A DNA stretch of 64,000 nucleotides from DASWOJ01 sp964250755 (GTDB taxonomy: Bacteria; Pseudomonadota; Alphaproteobacteria; Acetobacterales; Acetobacteraceae), in contig CAXUHB010000006.1 in NCBI GenBank assembly GCA_964250755.1, positions 62,001 through 126,000 of the forward strand, read 5' to 3'. The number at the start of each line of letters is the position of its first letter. The first letter of the stretch is position 1. Positions 16,000 through 24,805 of the stretch are shown here, in pieces. Below the pieces are notes generated by a model. It had not been told where the DNA came from. It saw only the letters and a program-made list of their open reading frames with translations, and made no database searches. The translations under genes and the position numbers were made by a program.

Positions 16000-16863
16000 A
16001 TGACCTTCACGGCCCTGATGCCGGCCCTGTTCGTCGGCATCTGGGCAACCGGGTTCCTGGTGGCCCGGCTTGTCGCGCCCCACGTGGACCCGCTGACCTT
16101 CCTGACCATGCGCTTCGTGCTCAGCGCCGCGGCCTTCGCAGCCATCGCGGCGGCGGCGGGCGCGGCCTGGCCGCGGGGCGCGCGGGCGTGGCGCAACGCC
16201 GTGGTGGCCGGGGTGCTGCTGCAGGGCATCTACCTGGGCGGCGTGTTCTGGTCGGTGCGGCACGGCCTGCCCGCGGGCCTCTCCGCCCTCATCACCGGCC
16301 TGCAGCCGCTGCTGACGGCGGTGCTGGCGATGCCCCTCCTGAACGAACGCGTGACGCCCCGGCGCTGGCTGGGGATCGTCGTGGGCTTCGCCGGCGCGCT
16401 GCTGGTGCTGTCGCCGCAGCTGCAGGCGGGGCTGGGCGCCGCCGGGGCCTGGCCGCTGCTGGCGTCCGGCGCGGCGATGGCCGGCATGACGCTGGGCACG
16501 ATCTGGCAGAAGCGGACCGGCGCCGCCGCGGACCTGCGGACCAACGCCGCGGTGCAGTTCATGGCCGCCGCCCTCGTCACGGCGCCGGTGGCCTGGCTGA
16601 CGGAGGCCGGGCGCTTCGACGGCGCCTGGCAGGCCTGGGCGGGCCTGGCCTGGGCGGTGTGCGGACTGAGCCTGGGGGCGATCTCCCTGCTCCTGGTCCT
16701 CATCAAGCGCGGCGCGGTGGCCGGCGTCGCCTCCCTGTTCTACCTGGTGCCGCCCGTGGTGGCGGTGCTGGCCTACCTCCTGTTCGGAGAGGCGCTGACG
16801 GCAGTGCAAGGTGCCGGCATGGCCCTGGCCGCAGCAGGCGTCGCGGTGGCCAGCCGGGGCTAG
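16000..16863 (+). CDS. EamA/DMT-family transporter
   Basis: 287 residues with about ten hydrophobic segments arranged as two EamA repeats, starting FVGIWATGFLVARLVAPHVDPLTF. The second repeat ends with the usual PPVVAVLAYLLFGEALT signature. Members export or import small metabolites such as amino acids. The substrate is not predictable, although its position after catC could hint at an aromatic compound or intermediate. It starts at ATG 16000, 169 bp after catC and across a half repeat, so co-transcription is uncertain. Confidence 0.85.
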   Translation: MTFTALMPALFVGIWATGFLVARLVAPHVDPLTFLTMRFVLSAAAFAAIAAAAGAAWPRGARAWRNAVVAGVLLQGIYLGGVFWSVRHGLPAGLSALITGLQPLLTAVLAMPLLNERVTPRRWLGIVVGFAGALLVLSPQLQAGLGAAGAWPLLASGAAMAGMTLGTIWQKRTGAAADLRTNAAVQFMAAALVTAPVAWLTEAGRFDGAWQAWAGLAWAVCGLSLGAISLLLVLIKRGAVAGVASLFYLVPPVVAVLAYLLFGEALTAVQGAGMALAAAGVAVASRG

Positions 16864-16871
16864 GCGGCCCC

Positions 16872-16902
16872 TTGACCTTCCCATAATGGGAAGCCCTATG
16901 TG
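16872..16902 (+). promoter_or_regulatory. CueR-type copper-responsive promoter of copA
   Basis: TTGACC at 16872-16877 is followed by a 19-base spacer and a TATGTG-like -10 at 16897-16902. The long spacer holds a perfect palindrome, CTTCCCAT and ATGGGAAG around one A (16878-16894). A 19-base spacer with this palindrome is the MerR/CueR hallmark, and the ACCTTCC half site matches known CueR boxes. Because the -10 overlaps the GTG at 16900, that GTG cannot be the copA start. Confidence 0.85.
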
Positions 16903-16929
16903 TTCATCCTGACGGAGCATGAGGCCGGC

Positions 16930-19428
16930 ATGGACGGAAGCATTGTTGAGTGGGACGGCGCGGCGCCGCGCGCAGGCGGCGCGGACGCCATCCGCCTGGA
17001 CCTGCGCGTAACCGGCATGAGCTGCGCCGCCTGCGTCCGCCGGGTCGAGCGGGCCGCCGCCGCCGTGCCCGGCGTGCAGGCGGCCGCCGTCAACTTGGCG
17101 ACCGAGCGCGCCACCCTTACCGCCACCCCTGGCCTGAGCCTGCCCGACCTGGCGGCAGCCCTGGCCAGAGCCGGCTATCCCATCGTCGAGGACACGGTGG
17201 ACCTCGCCGTCACCGGCATGACCTGCGCTTCCTGCGCCGGCCGGGTCGAGCGCGCCCTGCTGCGCGTCCCCGGCGTCCTGGCGGCAGAGGTCAACCTGGC
17301 GACCGAGCGCGTTCGTGTCCGGCTGGCCGCAGGCACGGTAAGCCCCGGCGACCTGGCGGCAGCCGTCCAGGCCGCAGGCTACGGCGGCAGCCCCCCCGCC
17401 GCGACTTCCCAGCCTGCCCCCGCCCTAGCCCGCGACGGCCTGGCCGCCGCAGCGGCTTGCGCCCTGGCCGCGCCCCTCGTGCTGCCAATGCTGCTGATGC
17501 CCTTCGGCCTGGACCTGGCGCTGCCGGCGCCGGCGCAGCTCGTGCTGGCCGGCATCGTGCAGGCCGTCTTCGGCGCACGCTTCTACCGCGGCGCCTGGCA
17601 CGCGCTGCGGGCGGGGGCGGGCAGCATGGACACCCTTGTCGCGCTGGGCACCACCGCCGCCTTCGGCCTGTCCGCCTGGCAGCTTGCTGCAGGCCACGGC
17701 GGGATGGCTGGCGGCCATCTCTACTTCGAGGCGTCCGCCGCCGTCATCGCCCTCGTCCGCGTCGGCAAGTGGCTGGAGGCCCGCGCCCGCCGCGGCGCCG
17801 GCGAGGCCCTCCGCGCCCTGGACCAGCTGCGCCCCGAACGCGCCCGCGTCCGCCGGGACGGCCCGGTGGACACCGAAATTCCCATTGCCAACCTCCGCCG
17901 CGGCGACCTCCTGCTCGTCCGTCCCGGCGAGCGCATCCCCGCCGACGGCCTGGTGCGCGACGGCGAGGGCAGCGCCGACGAAAGCCTGCTGACCGGCGAA
18001 AGCCTGCCCGTCCCCAAGCGCCCCGGCAGCCGCGTCACCGGCGGCAGCGTGAACGGCGAGGCCCCGCTGCTGATCGAGGCCACGGCCCTAGGCGCCGAAA
18101 GCCAGCTCGCCCGCATGGTCCGCCTGGTGGAGGACGCGCAGGCCGCCAAGCCCCCTGTGCAGCGGCTGGTGGACCGGGTCAGCGCCGTGTTCGTGCCCGC
18201 CGTGGTCGCGCTGGCCGTCCTGACCTTCGCCGGCTGGTGGCTGGCGGGTGTGGGGACCGGCCCGGCGCTGGTCAACGCCGTCGCCGTGCTGGTCATCGCC
18301 TGCCCCTGCGCCCTGGGTCTGGCGACACCCGCCGCCATCATGGCCGGCACCGGCACCGCCGCCCGCCACGGTATCCTGATCCGCGACTCGGCGGCGCTGG
18401 AGGGCGCGCGGGCCATACGCACCGTCGTGTTCGACAAGACCGGCACCCTGACGCAGGGCCGCCCGGTCCTGGTGGCGCTGCTCCCTGCGCCGGGCGTTAC
18501 CGAGGCCGGCCTGCTGCGCCAGGCCGCCGCCGTCCAGTCCGGCAGCGAGCACCCGCTGGCCCGCGCCGTCCAGGCCCGCGCCGCTGGGCAGGCTATCCCG
18601 CCCGCCTCCGCCATCCGCGCCCTGCCTGGGCGCGGGATGGAGGGCACCGTCGAGGGCCGCCGCCTGCTGCTGGGCAACGCCCGGCTGATGCGGGAGGCGG
18701 GCGTGGACATCGCGCCCCTTGCCGCCGACGCCGAGCGGCTGGAGGTTGACGGGCGGACGGTGTCCTTCCTCGCTGACGTCGGCCTCGCCGACGCCAGCCT
18801 TGCCGACACGGGCGGGACCAACCCAGGGGGGACCAACGCTGCGAAGGTCAGTGCGGCGGAGCCGGCCCTGCTGGGCCTGCTCGCCTTCGGCGACGCCCTG
18901 AAGCCCGGCGCGGCGGAGGCCGTCGCAACCCTGCGCCGCCGCGGCCTGCGCGTCGTGCTGCTGACCGGCGACAACGCAGGCACCGCCGCCGCCGCCGGGC
19001 GGGCGCTTGGCATTGAGGACGTGCGGGCGGACGCCCTGCCTGCCGGCAAGGCCGCCGCCGTCGCGGCGTTGCGCGCCGATGGCGCAGTGGCGATGGTCGG
19101 GGACGGCGTGAACGACGCCGCCGCGCTGGCCGCCGCCGACCTCGGCCTGGCGATGGCGGACGGCACGGACGTGGCGGCGGCGGCGGCGGGCATCACCCTG
19201 ATGCGCGGCGACCCCCGCCTGGTGCCGGCGGCGCTGGACATCGCCGCGCGCACCTATGGCCGCATCCGAGGGGGCCTGTTCTGGGCCTTCGCCTACAACC
19301 TGGTCGGCCTGCCGCTGGCCGCCGCCGGGCTGCTGAGTCCGGTGGTGGCCGGGGCGGCGATGGCGTTCTCCTCCGCCGCCGTGGTCGGCAACGCCTTGCT
19401 GCTGCGCCGCTGGCGGCCGGACGCATGA
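16930..19428 (+). CDS. copA: Copper-exporting P1B-type ATPase
   Basis: 832 residues. Two N-terminal heavy-metal domains carry MSCAAC (Cys32/Cys35) and MTCASC (Cys99/Cys102). They are followed by eight membrane segments, the TGES actuator motif, the intramembrane metal site CPC (Cys458, Cys460), the phosphorylated DKTGTLTQG (Asp502) and the hinge GDGVNDAAAL. It exports Cu(I) from the cytoplasm. The start ATG at 16930 is chosen because it lies downstream of the predicted transcription start; the frame continues upstream to a GTG inside the promoter. A short Gly/Thr-rich insert near residues 625-640 lies in the nucleotide-binding domain. cueR follows 10 bp downstream. Confidence 0.95.
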   Translation: MDGSIVEWDGAAPRAGGADAIRLDLRVTGMSCAACVRRVERAAAAVPGVQAAAVNLATERATLTATPGLSLPDLAAALARAGYPIVEDTVDLAVTGMTCASCAGRVERALLRVPGVLAAEVNLATERVRVRLAAGTVSPGDLAAAVQAAGYGGSPPAATSQPAPALARDGLAAAAACALAAPLVLPMLLMPFGLDLALPAPAQLVLAGIVQAVFGARFYRGAWHALRAGAGSMDTLVALGTTAAFGLSAWQLAAGHGGMAGGHLYFEASAAVIALVRVGKWLEARARRGAGEALRALDQLRPERARVRRDGPVDTEIPIANLRRGDLLLVRPGERIPADGLVRDGEGSADESLLTGESLPVPKRPGSRVTGGSVNGEAPLLIEATALGAESQLARMVRLVEDAQAAKPPVQRLVDRVSAVFVPAVVALAVLTFAGWWLAGVGTGPALVNAVAVLVIACPCALGLATPAAIMAGTGTAARHGILIRDSAALEGARAIRTVVFDKTGTLTQGRPVLVALLPAPGVTEAGLLRQAAAVQSGSEHPLARAVQARAAGQAIPPASAIRALPGRGMEGTVEGRRLLLGNARLMREAGVDIAPLAADAERLEVDGRTVSFLADVGLADASLADTGGTNPGGTNAAKVSAAEPALLGLLAFGDALKPGAAEAVATLRRRGLRVVLLTGDNAGTAAAAGRALGIEDVRADALPAGKAAAVAALRADGAVAMVGDGVNDAAALAAADLGLAMADGTDVAAAAAGITLMRGDPRLVPAALDIAARTYGRIRGGLFWAFAYNLVGLPLAAAGLLSPVVAGAAMAFSSAAVVGNALLLRRWRPDA

Positions 19429-19438
19429 GGCCGAGCCT

Positions 19439-19876
19439 ATGAACATCGGGGAAGCCGCGGCAGCATCCGGCGTGTCGGCCAAGATGATCCGCTACTACGA
19501 GGGGGTTGGCCTGGTCGCCCCCGCCACCCGCAGTCCCGCCGGCTACCGCCGCTACGCCGCGCCGGACGTGCAGACGCTGCGCTTCCTGCGCCGGGCGCGC
19601 AGCCTGGGCTTCTCGGTGGCGCAGATGCGGGAGCTGCTGGCGCTATGGCGGGACGAGAACCGCGCCAGCGCCGACGTGAAGCGCCTGGCCCTGGCCCACG
19701 CCGCCCAGCTTGAGGAGAAGGCGCGGGCCATCGCCGAGATGGGCCAGGCCCTGCGTCACCTGGCCGCCCGCTGCGAAGGGGACGCCCGCCCGGACTGCCC
19801 GATCATCGAGGGGCTGGTAGGGTCCGCTTCCGCTCCCTCTTCCGGAGGGAAAGGAAGCAAACGCCGCATAGCATAG
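19439..19876 (+). CDS. cueR: MerR-family copper sensor
   Basis: 145 residues. The N-terminal MerR helix-turn-helix reads MNIGEAAAASGVSAKMIRYY. The metal loop has Cys112 and Cys120 (CEGDARPDCPII), exactly the Cu(I)-binding pair of CueR. It activates copA in response to copper by distorting the 19-base-spacer promoter. The gene lies 10 bp after copA, so it is autoregulated through that promoter. The last ~17 residues (SAPSSGGKGSKRRIA region) are encoded by a single arm of the REP-like repeat and extend the protein beyond the normal CueR end. Confidence 0.93.
   Translation: MNIGEAAAASGVSAKMIRYYEGVGLVAPATRSPAGYRRYAAPDVQTLRFLRRARSLGFSVAQMRELLALWRDENRASADVKRLALAHAAQLEEKARAIAEMGQALRHLAARCEGDARPDCPIIEGLVGSASAPSSGGKGSKRRIA
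19830..19858. repeat. Single REP-like arm inside the 3' end of cueR
   Basis: CCGCTCCCTCTTCCGGAGGG followed by AAAGGAAGC is a decayed copy of the CTCCCTCTCCCTCCGGGAG arm. It is translated as part of CueR and accounts for the extra C-terminal residues. Confidence 0.6.
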
Positions 19877-19893
19877 CCCCCCACCCTATGCTA
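19869..19893. promoter_or_regulatory. RcnR/DmeR-type operator overlapping the cueR stop
   Basis: TAGCATAG at 19869-19876 and CTATGCTA at 19886-19893 form a perfect 8-bp inverted repeat around the nine-base C-rich centre CCCCCCACC. A C/G tract flanked by an AT-rich inverted repeat is the known operator layout of RcnR, DmeR and other CsoR-family metal sensors. It lies 11 bp upstream of dmeR and includes the cueR stop codon, so dmeRF can be switched separately from copA-cueR. Confidence 0.75.
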
Positions 19894-19904
19894 CACCGCC
19901 CCAA

Positions 19905-20183
19905 ATGACCCACACCGTCCAGGACAAGGCGAAGCTGCTGGCCCGCGTGCGCCGCATGAAGGGCCAGATGGAGGCCATCGAGCGCGCGCTGGAGAACGAG
20001 GCCGGCTGCGGCCAGGTCCTGCACCTGGTCGCCGGCGTCCGCGGCGCCCTGGCCGGCCTGATGGCCGAGGTGGTCGAGGACCACGTCCGCACGCACCTCG
20101 TGGACCCGGCCAAGCACCCCGGCGCGCTCGACACAGAGGCAGCCGAGCAGCTGCTCGATGTCGTCCGCGCCTACCTGAAATAG
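19905..20183 (+). CDS. dmeR: CsoR/RcnR-family nickel-cobalt repressor
   Basis: 92 residues of the all-helical CsoR/RcnR/FrmR fold (DKAKLLARVRRMKGQMEAIE). The ligands of RcnR-type Ni/Co sensing are all present: His3, Cys35, His60 and His64. FrmR-type formaldehyde sensors lack the full set, so a metal role is favoured. The transporter gene dmeF starts 9 bp downstream. Apo-repressor should bind the operator at 19869-19893 and release it on metal binding. No ribosome site is seen before the ATG, which lies only about 11 bp after the operator, so translation may be leaderless or nearly so. Confidence 0.88.
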   Translation: MTHTVQDKAKLLARVRRMKGQMEAIERALENEAGCGQVLHLVAGVRGALAGLMAEVVEDHVRTHLVDPAKHPGALDTEAAEQLLDVVRAYLK

Positions 20184-20192
20184 AGGCTAGAC

Positions 20193-21476
20193 ATGGACAC
20201 TACCCCATCCATCGCCGCCCACACGCACAGCCACGTCTTCCTGGGCAACGGCCACGAACAGGCGGAGCGCCGGACCTGGTGGGTCATCGCGCTCTGCGGC
20301 GCCATGATGGTGCTGGAGATCGTGGGCGGCCTGCTGACCGGCTCCATCGCTCTGGTGGCGGACGGGATGCACATGAGCACCCATGCCGGCGCGCTGCTGC
20401 TGGCGGCGCTGGCCTACAGCTACGCCCGCAGGCACGCGCACGACGCGCGCTTCACCTTCGGCACGGGCAAGCTCGGCGACCTCGCCGGGTTCACCAGCGC
20501 CGTCATCCTGGCGATGATCGCGCTGCTGATCGGCTACGAGGCGGTCAGCCGCTTGTTCGCCCCCGTGCCGATCCAGTTCGGGGAGGCCATTCCGGTTGCC
20601 GTCCTGGGCCTGGCCGTGAACGTCGCCAGCGTGTGGCTGCTGGGCGGCGCCGGGCACCACCATGGGCATGGTCACAGCCATGACCACGGGCACGATGCCC
20701 ACCACGACGAGATGCACCGCATCGCGACGCCCGGCGGCACGCTGCTGCTGACCGTGTTCGAGGACGGCGTGCCGCCCGTGTTCCGCCTGCGCCCCGAGGC
20801 CGGGCACGCCATTGGCGCGGCCGGGCGCGCCGTGATCGAGACGGTGCGCCCGGACGGCGCCCGCCAGATGTTTCCCCTGGCCGACCGCGGCGGCTGGCTG
20901 GAAGGTATCGAGGCCATCCCCGAGCCGCACCAGTTCACCGCCCTCCTCCGCCTGGACGGGCAGGAGCACAGCGTGGCGTTCAAGGAGCACGCCCAGGCCC
21001 ACGACGCTCATGGTCATGCTGAACACGGGCATGAAGCACACGGCGCCGCGCACCGGGACAACAACATGCGCGCTGCCGTCGTCCACGTGCTGGCCGACGC
21101 CGCCGTGTCTGTGCTGGTCATCATCGGGCTGGTCCTGGCCCGCGCCTTCGGCTGGCTGTGGATGGACCCGCTCGCCGGCCTCGTCGGCGCCTGCGTCATC
21201 GGAAGCTGGTCCTGGGGCCTGATCCGCGACACCGGCGGCATCCTGCTCGACATGGTGCCGGACGCGCGGGTGGCCCAGGGCGTGCGCCAGGCGGTCGAGG
21301 CCGGGGGCGACACCCTGGCCGACCTGCACCTGTGGCGGCTGGGGCCGGGCCACCTGGGCGCGATCCTGTCCGTCGTGACGGCGCAGGCGCGCGGGCCGGA
21401 GTTCTACCGCGCCCGCCTGGCCGCCTTTCCCGCGCTGTCGCACGTCACGGTCGAGGTCCGGCACGCCGCCGCCTGA
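20193..21476 (+). CDS. dmeF: CDF-family cobalt/nickel efflux protein
   Basis: 427 residues. It is an inner-membrane cation diffusion facilitator with six predicted segments: four before and two after a long cytoplasmic insert (about residues 150-290). Metal-site motifs HMSTHA and HVLADAAVSV match the HxxxD-type transport sites, the first with Thr-His in place of the usual spacing. Histidine-rich stretches flank the insert (HHHGHGHSHDHGHDAHHDE and HDAHGHAEHGHEAHG). The insert EDGVPPVFRL is shared by DmeF proteins as I recall them. It probably exports Co(II) and Ni(II) and is co-transcribed with dmeR. Confidence 0.88.
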   Translation: MDTTPSIAAHTHSHVFLGNGHEQAERRTWWVIALCGAMMVLEIVGGLLTGSIALVADGMHMSTHAGALLLAALAYSYARRHAHDARFTFGTGKLGDLAGFTSAVILAMIALLIGYEAVSRLFAPVPIQFGEAIPVAVLGLAVNVASVWLLGGAGHHHGHGHSHDHGHDAHHDEMHRIATPGGTLLLTVFEDGVPPVFRLRPEAGHAIGAAGRAVIETVRPDGARQMFPLADRGGWLEGIEAIPEPHQFTALLRLDGQEHSVAFKEHAQAHDAHGHAEHGHEAHGAAHRDNNMRAAVVHVLADAAVSVLVIIGLVLARAFGWLWMDPLAGLVGACVIGSWSWGLIRDTGGILLDMVPDARVAQGVRQAVEAGGDTLADLHLWRLGPGHLGAILSVVTAQARGPEFYRARLAAFPALSHVTVEVRHAAA

Positions 21477-21778
21477 GTCCGGCCGCTCCTCCCTCCAACC
21501 GTCCCGCAAGTGCCCTCCACAAGCGTCGTCGTTGCGGCGCGACGATCCCCGGCCCACGGGGCGGCACCCCCGTCCCGTGCGCGGTGGGGTGGCGCAAAGC
21601 AGGGGCGTTCAGCCCGTACAAGACACGGCGCCGCACCTCCAACCCTGCTTCGCACCCGAACCGCATCGTGTATGATGCAGGACCATACCTGGCGCGGACC
21701 GGCACGGCACCAGCCGCCCCGGCTCCCACGGCCCAAACCAACCGCACGCAAGATGCAACACCAGAGGAAACGCCACCC
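21477..21778. other. Intergenic region before the ketopantoate reductase-like gene
   Basis: About 300 bp without a supported gene. The only signal seen is the promoter-like pair at 21649-21676 near its right end. No repeat of either family is present. Confidence 0.45.
21649..21676 (+). promoter_or_regulatory. Putative promoter of the 21779-23529 gene pair
   Basis: TTCGCA at 21649-21654, a 16-base spacer and TATGAT at 21671-21676. The -10 is good and the -35 weak. The predicted start near 21683 leaves a leader of about 95 bases. Confidence 0.4.
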
Positions 21779-22753
21779 ATGAAGATCTGCATCTACGGCG
21801 CCGGCGCCATCGGCGGCTACGTTGGCGCGCAATTGGCTGCGTCCGGCGCGGACGTCAGCCTTGTCGCCCGCGGCCCGCACCTGAAGGCCATGCGGGAGAA
21901 CGGCCTACGCCTCCGCATCGGCGGGGAGGAGAAATGCGTCAAGGTCCGCGCCACCGACGACCCGGCGGAGCTTGGCCCGCAGGACTACATCTTCGTCGCC
22001 CTCAAGGCGCACTCCATTCCCGGCGTCGTGGACGCCATGCAGCCGCTCATCAGCAACCGCACCAGTGTCGTCACCGCCGTCAACGGCATCCCCTATTGGT
22101 ACTTCCACCAGCACGGCGGCGACCTCGCCGGCACCCGCCTCGAAACCGTGGACCCCGGCGGCAAGCAGTGGGCCGGCCTCGGCCCCGACCGCGCCATCGG
22201 CTGCGTCGTCTATCCCGCCACCGAGGTCGTCGAACCCGGCGTGATCGAGCACATCTACGGCGACAAGTTCCCCCTCGGCGAACCCAACGGCGAGAAGACC
22301 GAGCGCGTGCAGGCCCTCAGCGCGGCGATGGAGGCCGCCGGCCTGCGCGCCCCGGTGCTGGACCGCATCCGCGACGAGATCTGGCTGAAGCTCTGGGGCA
22401 ACCTGTGCTTCAACCCCATCAGCGCCCTGACCCACGCGACACTTGACGTCATCACCGAGGACCCCGCCACCCGCGCCGTCGCCAAGGCCATGATGCTGGA
22501 GGGGCAGGCTATCGGCGAGAAGCTGGGCATACGCTTCCGCGTGGACGTGGAGCGGCGGATCAACGGCGCCGGCGCGGTCGGCGCCCACAAGACCTCCATG
22601 CTGCAGGACCTGGAGCGCGGGCGGGCGATGGAGATCGGCGCCCTGGTGGCGGTGGTGCAGGAGTTGGGCCAACTGACCGGCCTGCCGACGCCGACGCTGG
22701 ACGTGGTGCTGGCGCTGGTGACGCAGCGGGCACGCATCGCCGGGCTGATCTGA
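21779..22753 (+). CDS. 2-dehydropantoate 2-reductase-family protein
   Basis: 324 residues with the N-terminal NADPH fold MKICIYGAGAIGGYVGAQLA, and the KxxN-type sequence LKLWGNLCFNPISALTHAT where family members place the catalytic Lys and Asn. It could be ketopantoate reductase of the CoA pathway, but many paralogues in this family act in catabolic loci on other 2-oxo acids. The 1-bp stop-start overlap with an FAH-family hydrolase favours a catabolic role. The start ATG at 21779 follows an AGAGGAAA ribosome site. Confidence 0.8.
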   Translation: MKICIYGAGAIGGYVGAQLAASGADVSLVARGPHLKAMRENGLRLRIGGEEKCVKVRATDDPAELGPQDYIFVALKAHSIPGVVDAMQPLISNRTSVVTAVNGIPYWYFHQHGGDLAGTRLETVDPGGKQWAGLGPDRAIGCVVYPATEVVEPGVIEHIYGDKFPLGEPNGEKTERVQALSAAMEAAGLRAPVLDRIRDEIWLKLWGNLCFNPISALTHATLDVITEDPATRAVAKAMMLEGQAIGEKLGIRFRVDVERRINGAGAVGAHKTSMLQDLERGRAMEIGALVAVVQELGQLTGLPTPTLDVVLALVTQRARIAGLI

Positions 22754-23529
22754 TGCCTCATTGGGTCCGGTTCCGGCGCAGCGGCGCCGAAGGCTTCGGC
22801 ACGCTGGCCGATGGCGTGATCGCGGTGCATGGGGGCAGCATGTTCGACGCGCCTACGCCCACGGGGGAGCATGTGCCGCTGGACGGGGTGGCGCTGCTGG
22901 CCCCGGCGCAGCCGTCCAAGATGATCGCGCTGTGGAACAACTACCACGCCCTCGGCGCCAAGCAGGGCCTGTCCACCCCGGCGGAGCCGCTGTGGTTCGT
23001 GAAGGCGGCCTCCTGCTGCGCCGGGCCGGGCGCCATCGTCCACCGGCCCACAGGCTACGACGGCAAGGTGGTGTTCGAGGGGGAGCTGGGCATCGTCATC
23101 GGCCGGACCTGCCGCAACGCGACGCCGGAGGACGCCGCAGCGGCCATCTTCGGCTACACCTGCATTAACGACATCACCGCGCTGGACATCCTGCAACGGG
23201 ACCCGAGCTTCCCGCAGTGGAGCCGGGCCAAGAGCTACGACGGCTTCGGTCCCATCGGCCCCGCCATCGCCACCGGCCTGGACCCCGCCACCCTGACCAT
23301 ACGCACTGTGCTGAACGGGTCGGAGCGGCAGAACTACCCGGTGTCCGACATGGTGTTCCCGCCCGTCGCGCTGGTCAGCCTGCTGTCCCGCGACGTCACG
23401 CTGGCGCCCGGCGACGTCATCTGCTGCGGCACTTCGCTCGGCGTGGGCGTGATGCGGGAGCCGGTGAACACGGTGGAGGTCACGATAGACGGCATCGGCA
23501 CCCTGGCCACGACCTATTACAACGCCTGA
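22753..23529 (+). CDS. Fumarylacetoacetate hydrolase-family protein
   Basis: 258 residues with the FAH/HpcE fold signatures: the metal ligands in VVFEGELGIVIG (Glu pair), the following YTCINDITALD (Asp), RAKSYDGFGPIGP with Lys, and GDVICCGTSLGVGV. Members hydrolyse or decarboxylate 2-oxo acids or hydrate 2-hydroxypentadienoates. The exact substrate is unknown. The start ATG overlaps the previous stop (TGATG), so the two proteins are made together and probably act in the same short catabolic route. Confidence 0.85.
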   Translation: MPHWVRFRRSGAEGFGTLADGVIAVHGGSMFDAPTPTGEHVPLDGVALLAPAQPSKMIALWNNYHALGAKQGLSTPAEPLWFVKAASCCAGPGAIVHRPTGYDGKVVFEGELGIVIGRTCRNATPEDAAAAIFGYTCINDITALDILQRDPSFPQWSRAKSYDGFGPIGPAIATGLDPATLTIRTVLNGSERQNYPVSDMVFPPVALVSLLSRDVTLAPGDVICCGTSLGVGVMREPVNTVEVTIDGIGTLATTYYNA

Positions 23530-23642
23530 CGGCGGGGGCGTGCGCGGGTCCGGGCGTCCCGCGCCCAGCTTCCGGTGTGGCGGACCCTCCGCACGCAGTC
23601 CACACTGGATCTTTCCAGATGCCGCCGCCGCGAGGCTGAGGA

Positions 23643-24752
23643 TCAGCCCCGGCCCAGCCGGGCCTGCCCACCATCCTTCAACAGGGCGGCCACATCGCCC
23701 GCGTAGTCCGCCCAGGACCGCAGGGAACGGGCTGTTATCTCGGCGCCCAGGCGCGCCGCCAGGTCTGGCTCGTCCGCCAGCCGGCGCAGGCACGCCACCA
23801 AAGCCTCATTGTCCATCATGTCGCACATCAGCGTGCCGCCGCCCGGCGCGACCTCGGCCATCGCCGACCCGGCATGGCACACGCAGGGCCGGCCCAACCA
23901 CAAGCTTTCCACCACCGGCAGCCCGAACCCTTCCTCCACGGAGGGATACACGCTGGCGTGGTGCCCCCGGTATAACCTGGCGAGGCCATCATCATTCACC
24001 CAACCGCCGTGGACCGTCACCATCCCGGGTGGAGCGCTGGCAACCAACCCAAGCAGTTCGGCATCATAGGCCGGGAAGCAACCTCGCCGCCCCGCAACCG
24101 TGAGCCGGATGGGGCGCTGCGCCGCCTGCAACGCCCGCAGCAGGGCCGGCCCATTCTTGCGTGGTTCCCAGGTCGAGACCATCAGCAGCCGCAGCGGCTC
24201 GCCCGGCGCGCGCGGCAGGGCGGCCGCCTCCATCCGCGCGCTGTCCGCAAACTGGGCCGGCAACGGCACGACCGCGATGGGTGGCGCACGCAACCCTTCC
24301 GAAGCGAGGTGCATGCGCAGGTGGCCCGCCACAAGCTCCGTAGTGGCGAGCACGAGACTGGCCTCCGCGAACATGCCGAAATAGCGCCGGTAAAGATCCA
24401 GCTCTGCCGCGCCGTAGTCCTGCGGGCGGCGCAGCGGGACAAGGTCATGCACCACCGCCGCCACGCGCAAGCCATAGGCACGGGCAAGCTGCACCGGACT
24501 CACGCCATCGGCCAGCGCCGCGAGCGGGATTTCGGGCACCACCAGCCAGTCCCCGGCCTGTTCAACCGTCTTGCCGCAGAGCGCCAAGGGCGACAGCAGG
24601 CGCGTCCGTGCATCCCAGCCGACCGGGACGACGGGCATCCCAAGCCGCCCCAAGCCGGAGTACAGGCGGCGCGTGACGCGTTGGATGCCGGTCTCGAACG
24701 GCACCGCCGCCGTCGCGCCGCACCAAAGCAGGACGCGTGTCAGGTCATGCAC
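23643..24752 (-). CDS. GT4-type glycosyltransferase
   Basis: 369 residues from a GTG after an AAAGGGCGGCG ribosome site. The C-terminal GT-B domain has STWEPRKNGPALL and the nucleotide-sugar EX7E-type motif in PSVEEGFGLPVVESLWLG. It is related to the two paralogues at 31419 and 32740 (shared EPRKN and EGFGLPV[AV]E signatures and the ETGIQRV-like start corresponding to their TGIDR). It likely adds a sugar to the surface polysaccharide of this locus. The sugar and linkage are unknown. Confidence 0.85.
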   Translation of the reverse strand: MHDLTRVLLWCGATAAVPFETGIQRVTRRLYSGLGRLGMPVVPVGWDARTRLLSPLALCGKTVEQAGDWLVVPEIPLAALADGVSPVQLARAYGLRVAAVVHDLVPLRRPQDYGAAELDLYRRYFGMFAEASLVLATTELVAGHLRMHLASEGLRAPPIAVVPLPAQFADSARMEAAALPRAPGEPLRLLMVSTWEPRKNGPALLRALQAAQRPIRLTVAGRRGCFPAYDAELLGLVASAPPGMVTVHGGWVNDDGLARLYRGHHASVYPSVEEGFGLPVVESLWLGRPCVCHAGSAMAEVAPGGGTLMCDMMDNEALVACLRRLADEPDLAARLGAEITARSLRSWADYAGDVAALLKDGGQARLGRG

Positions 24753-24805
24753 CGCCGCCCTTTCTTGCCGGGCGGCTTGCAATGCGCCTCCTGCGGCTGA
24801 TGCCG

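Noticed and set aside
16900..16929. GTG at 16900 as the copA start
   Set aside because: It lies in the -10 element of the CueR promoter, upstream of the predicted transcription start. The ATG at 16930 leads directly into the first metal-binding domain.
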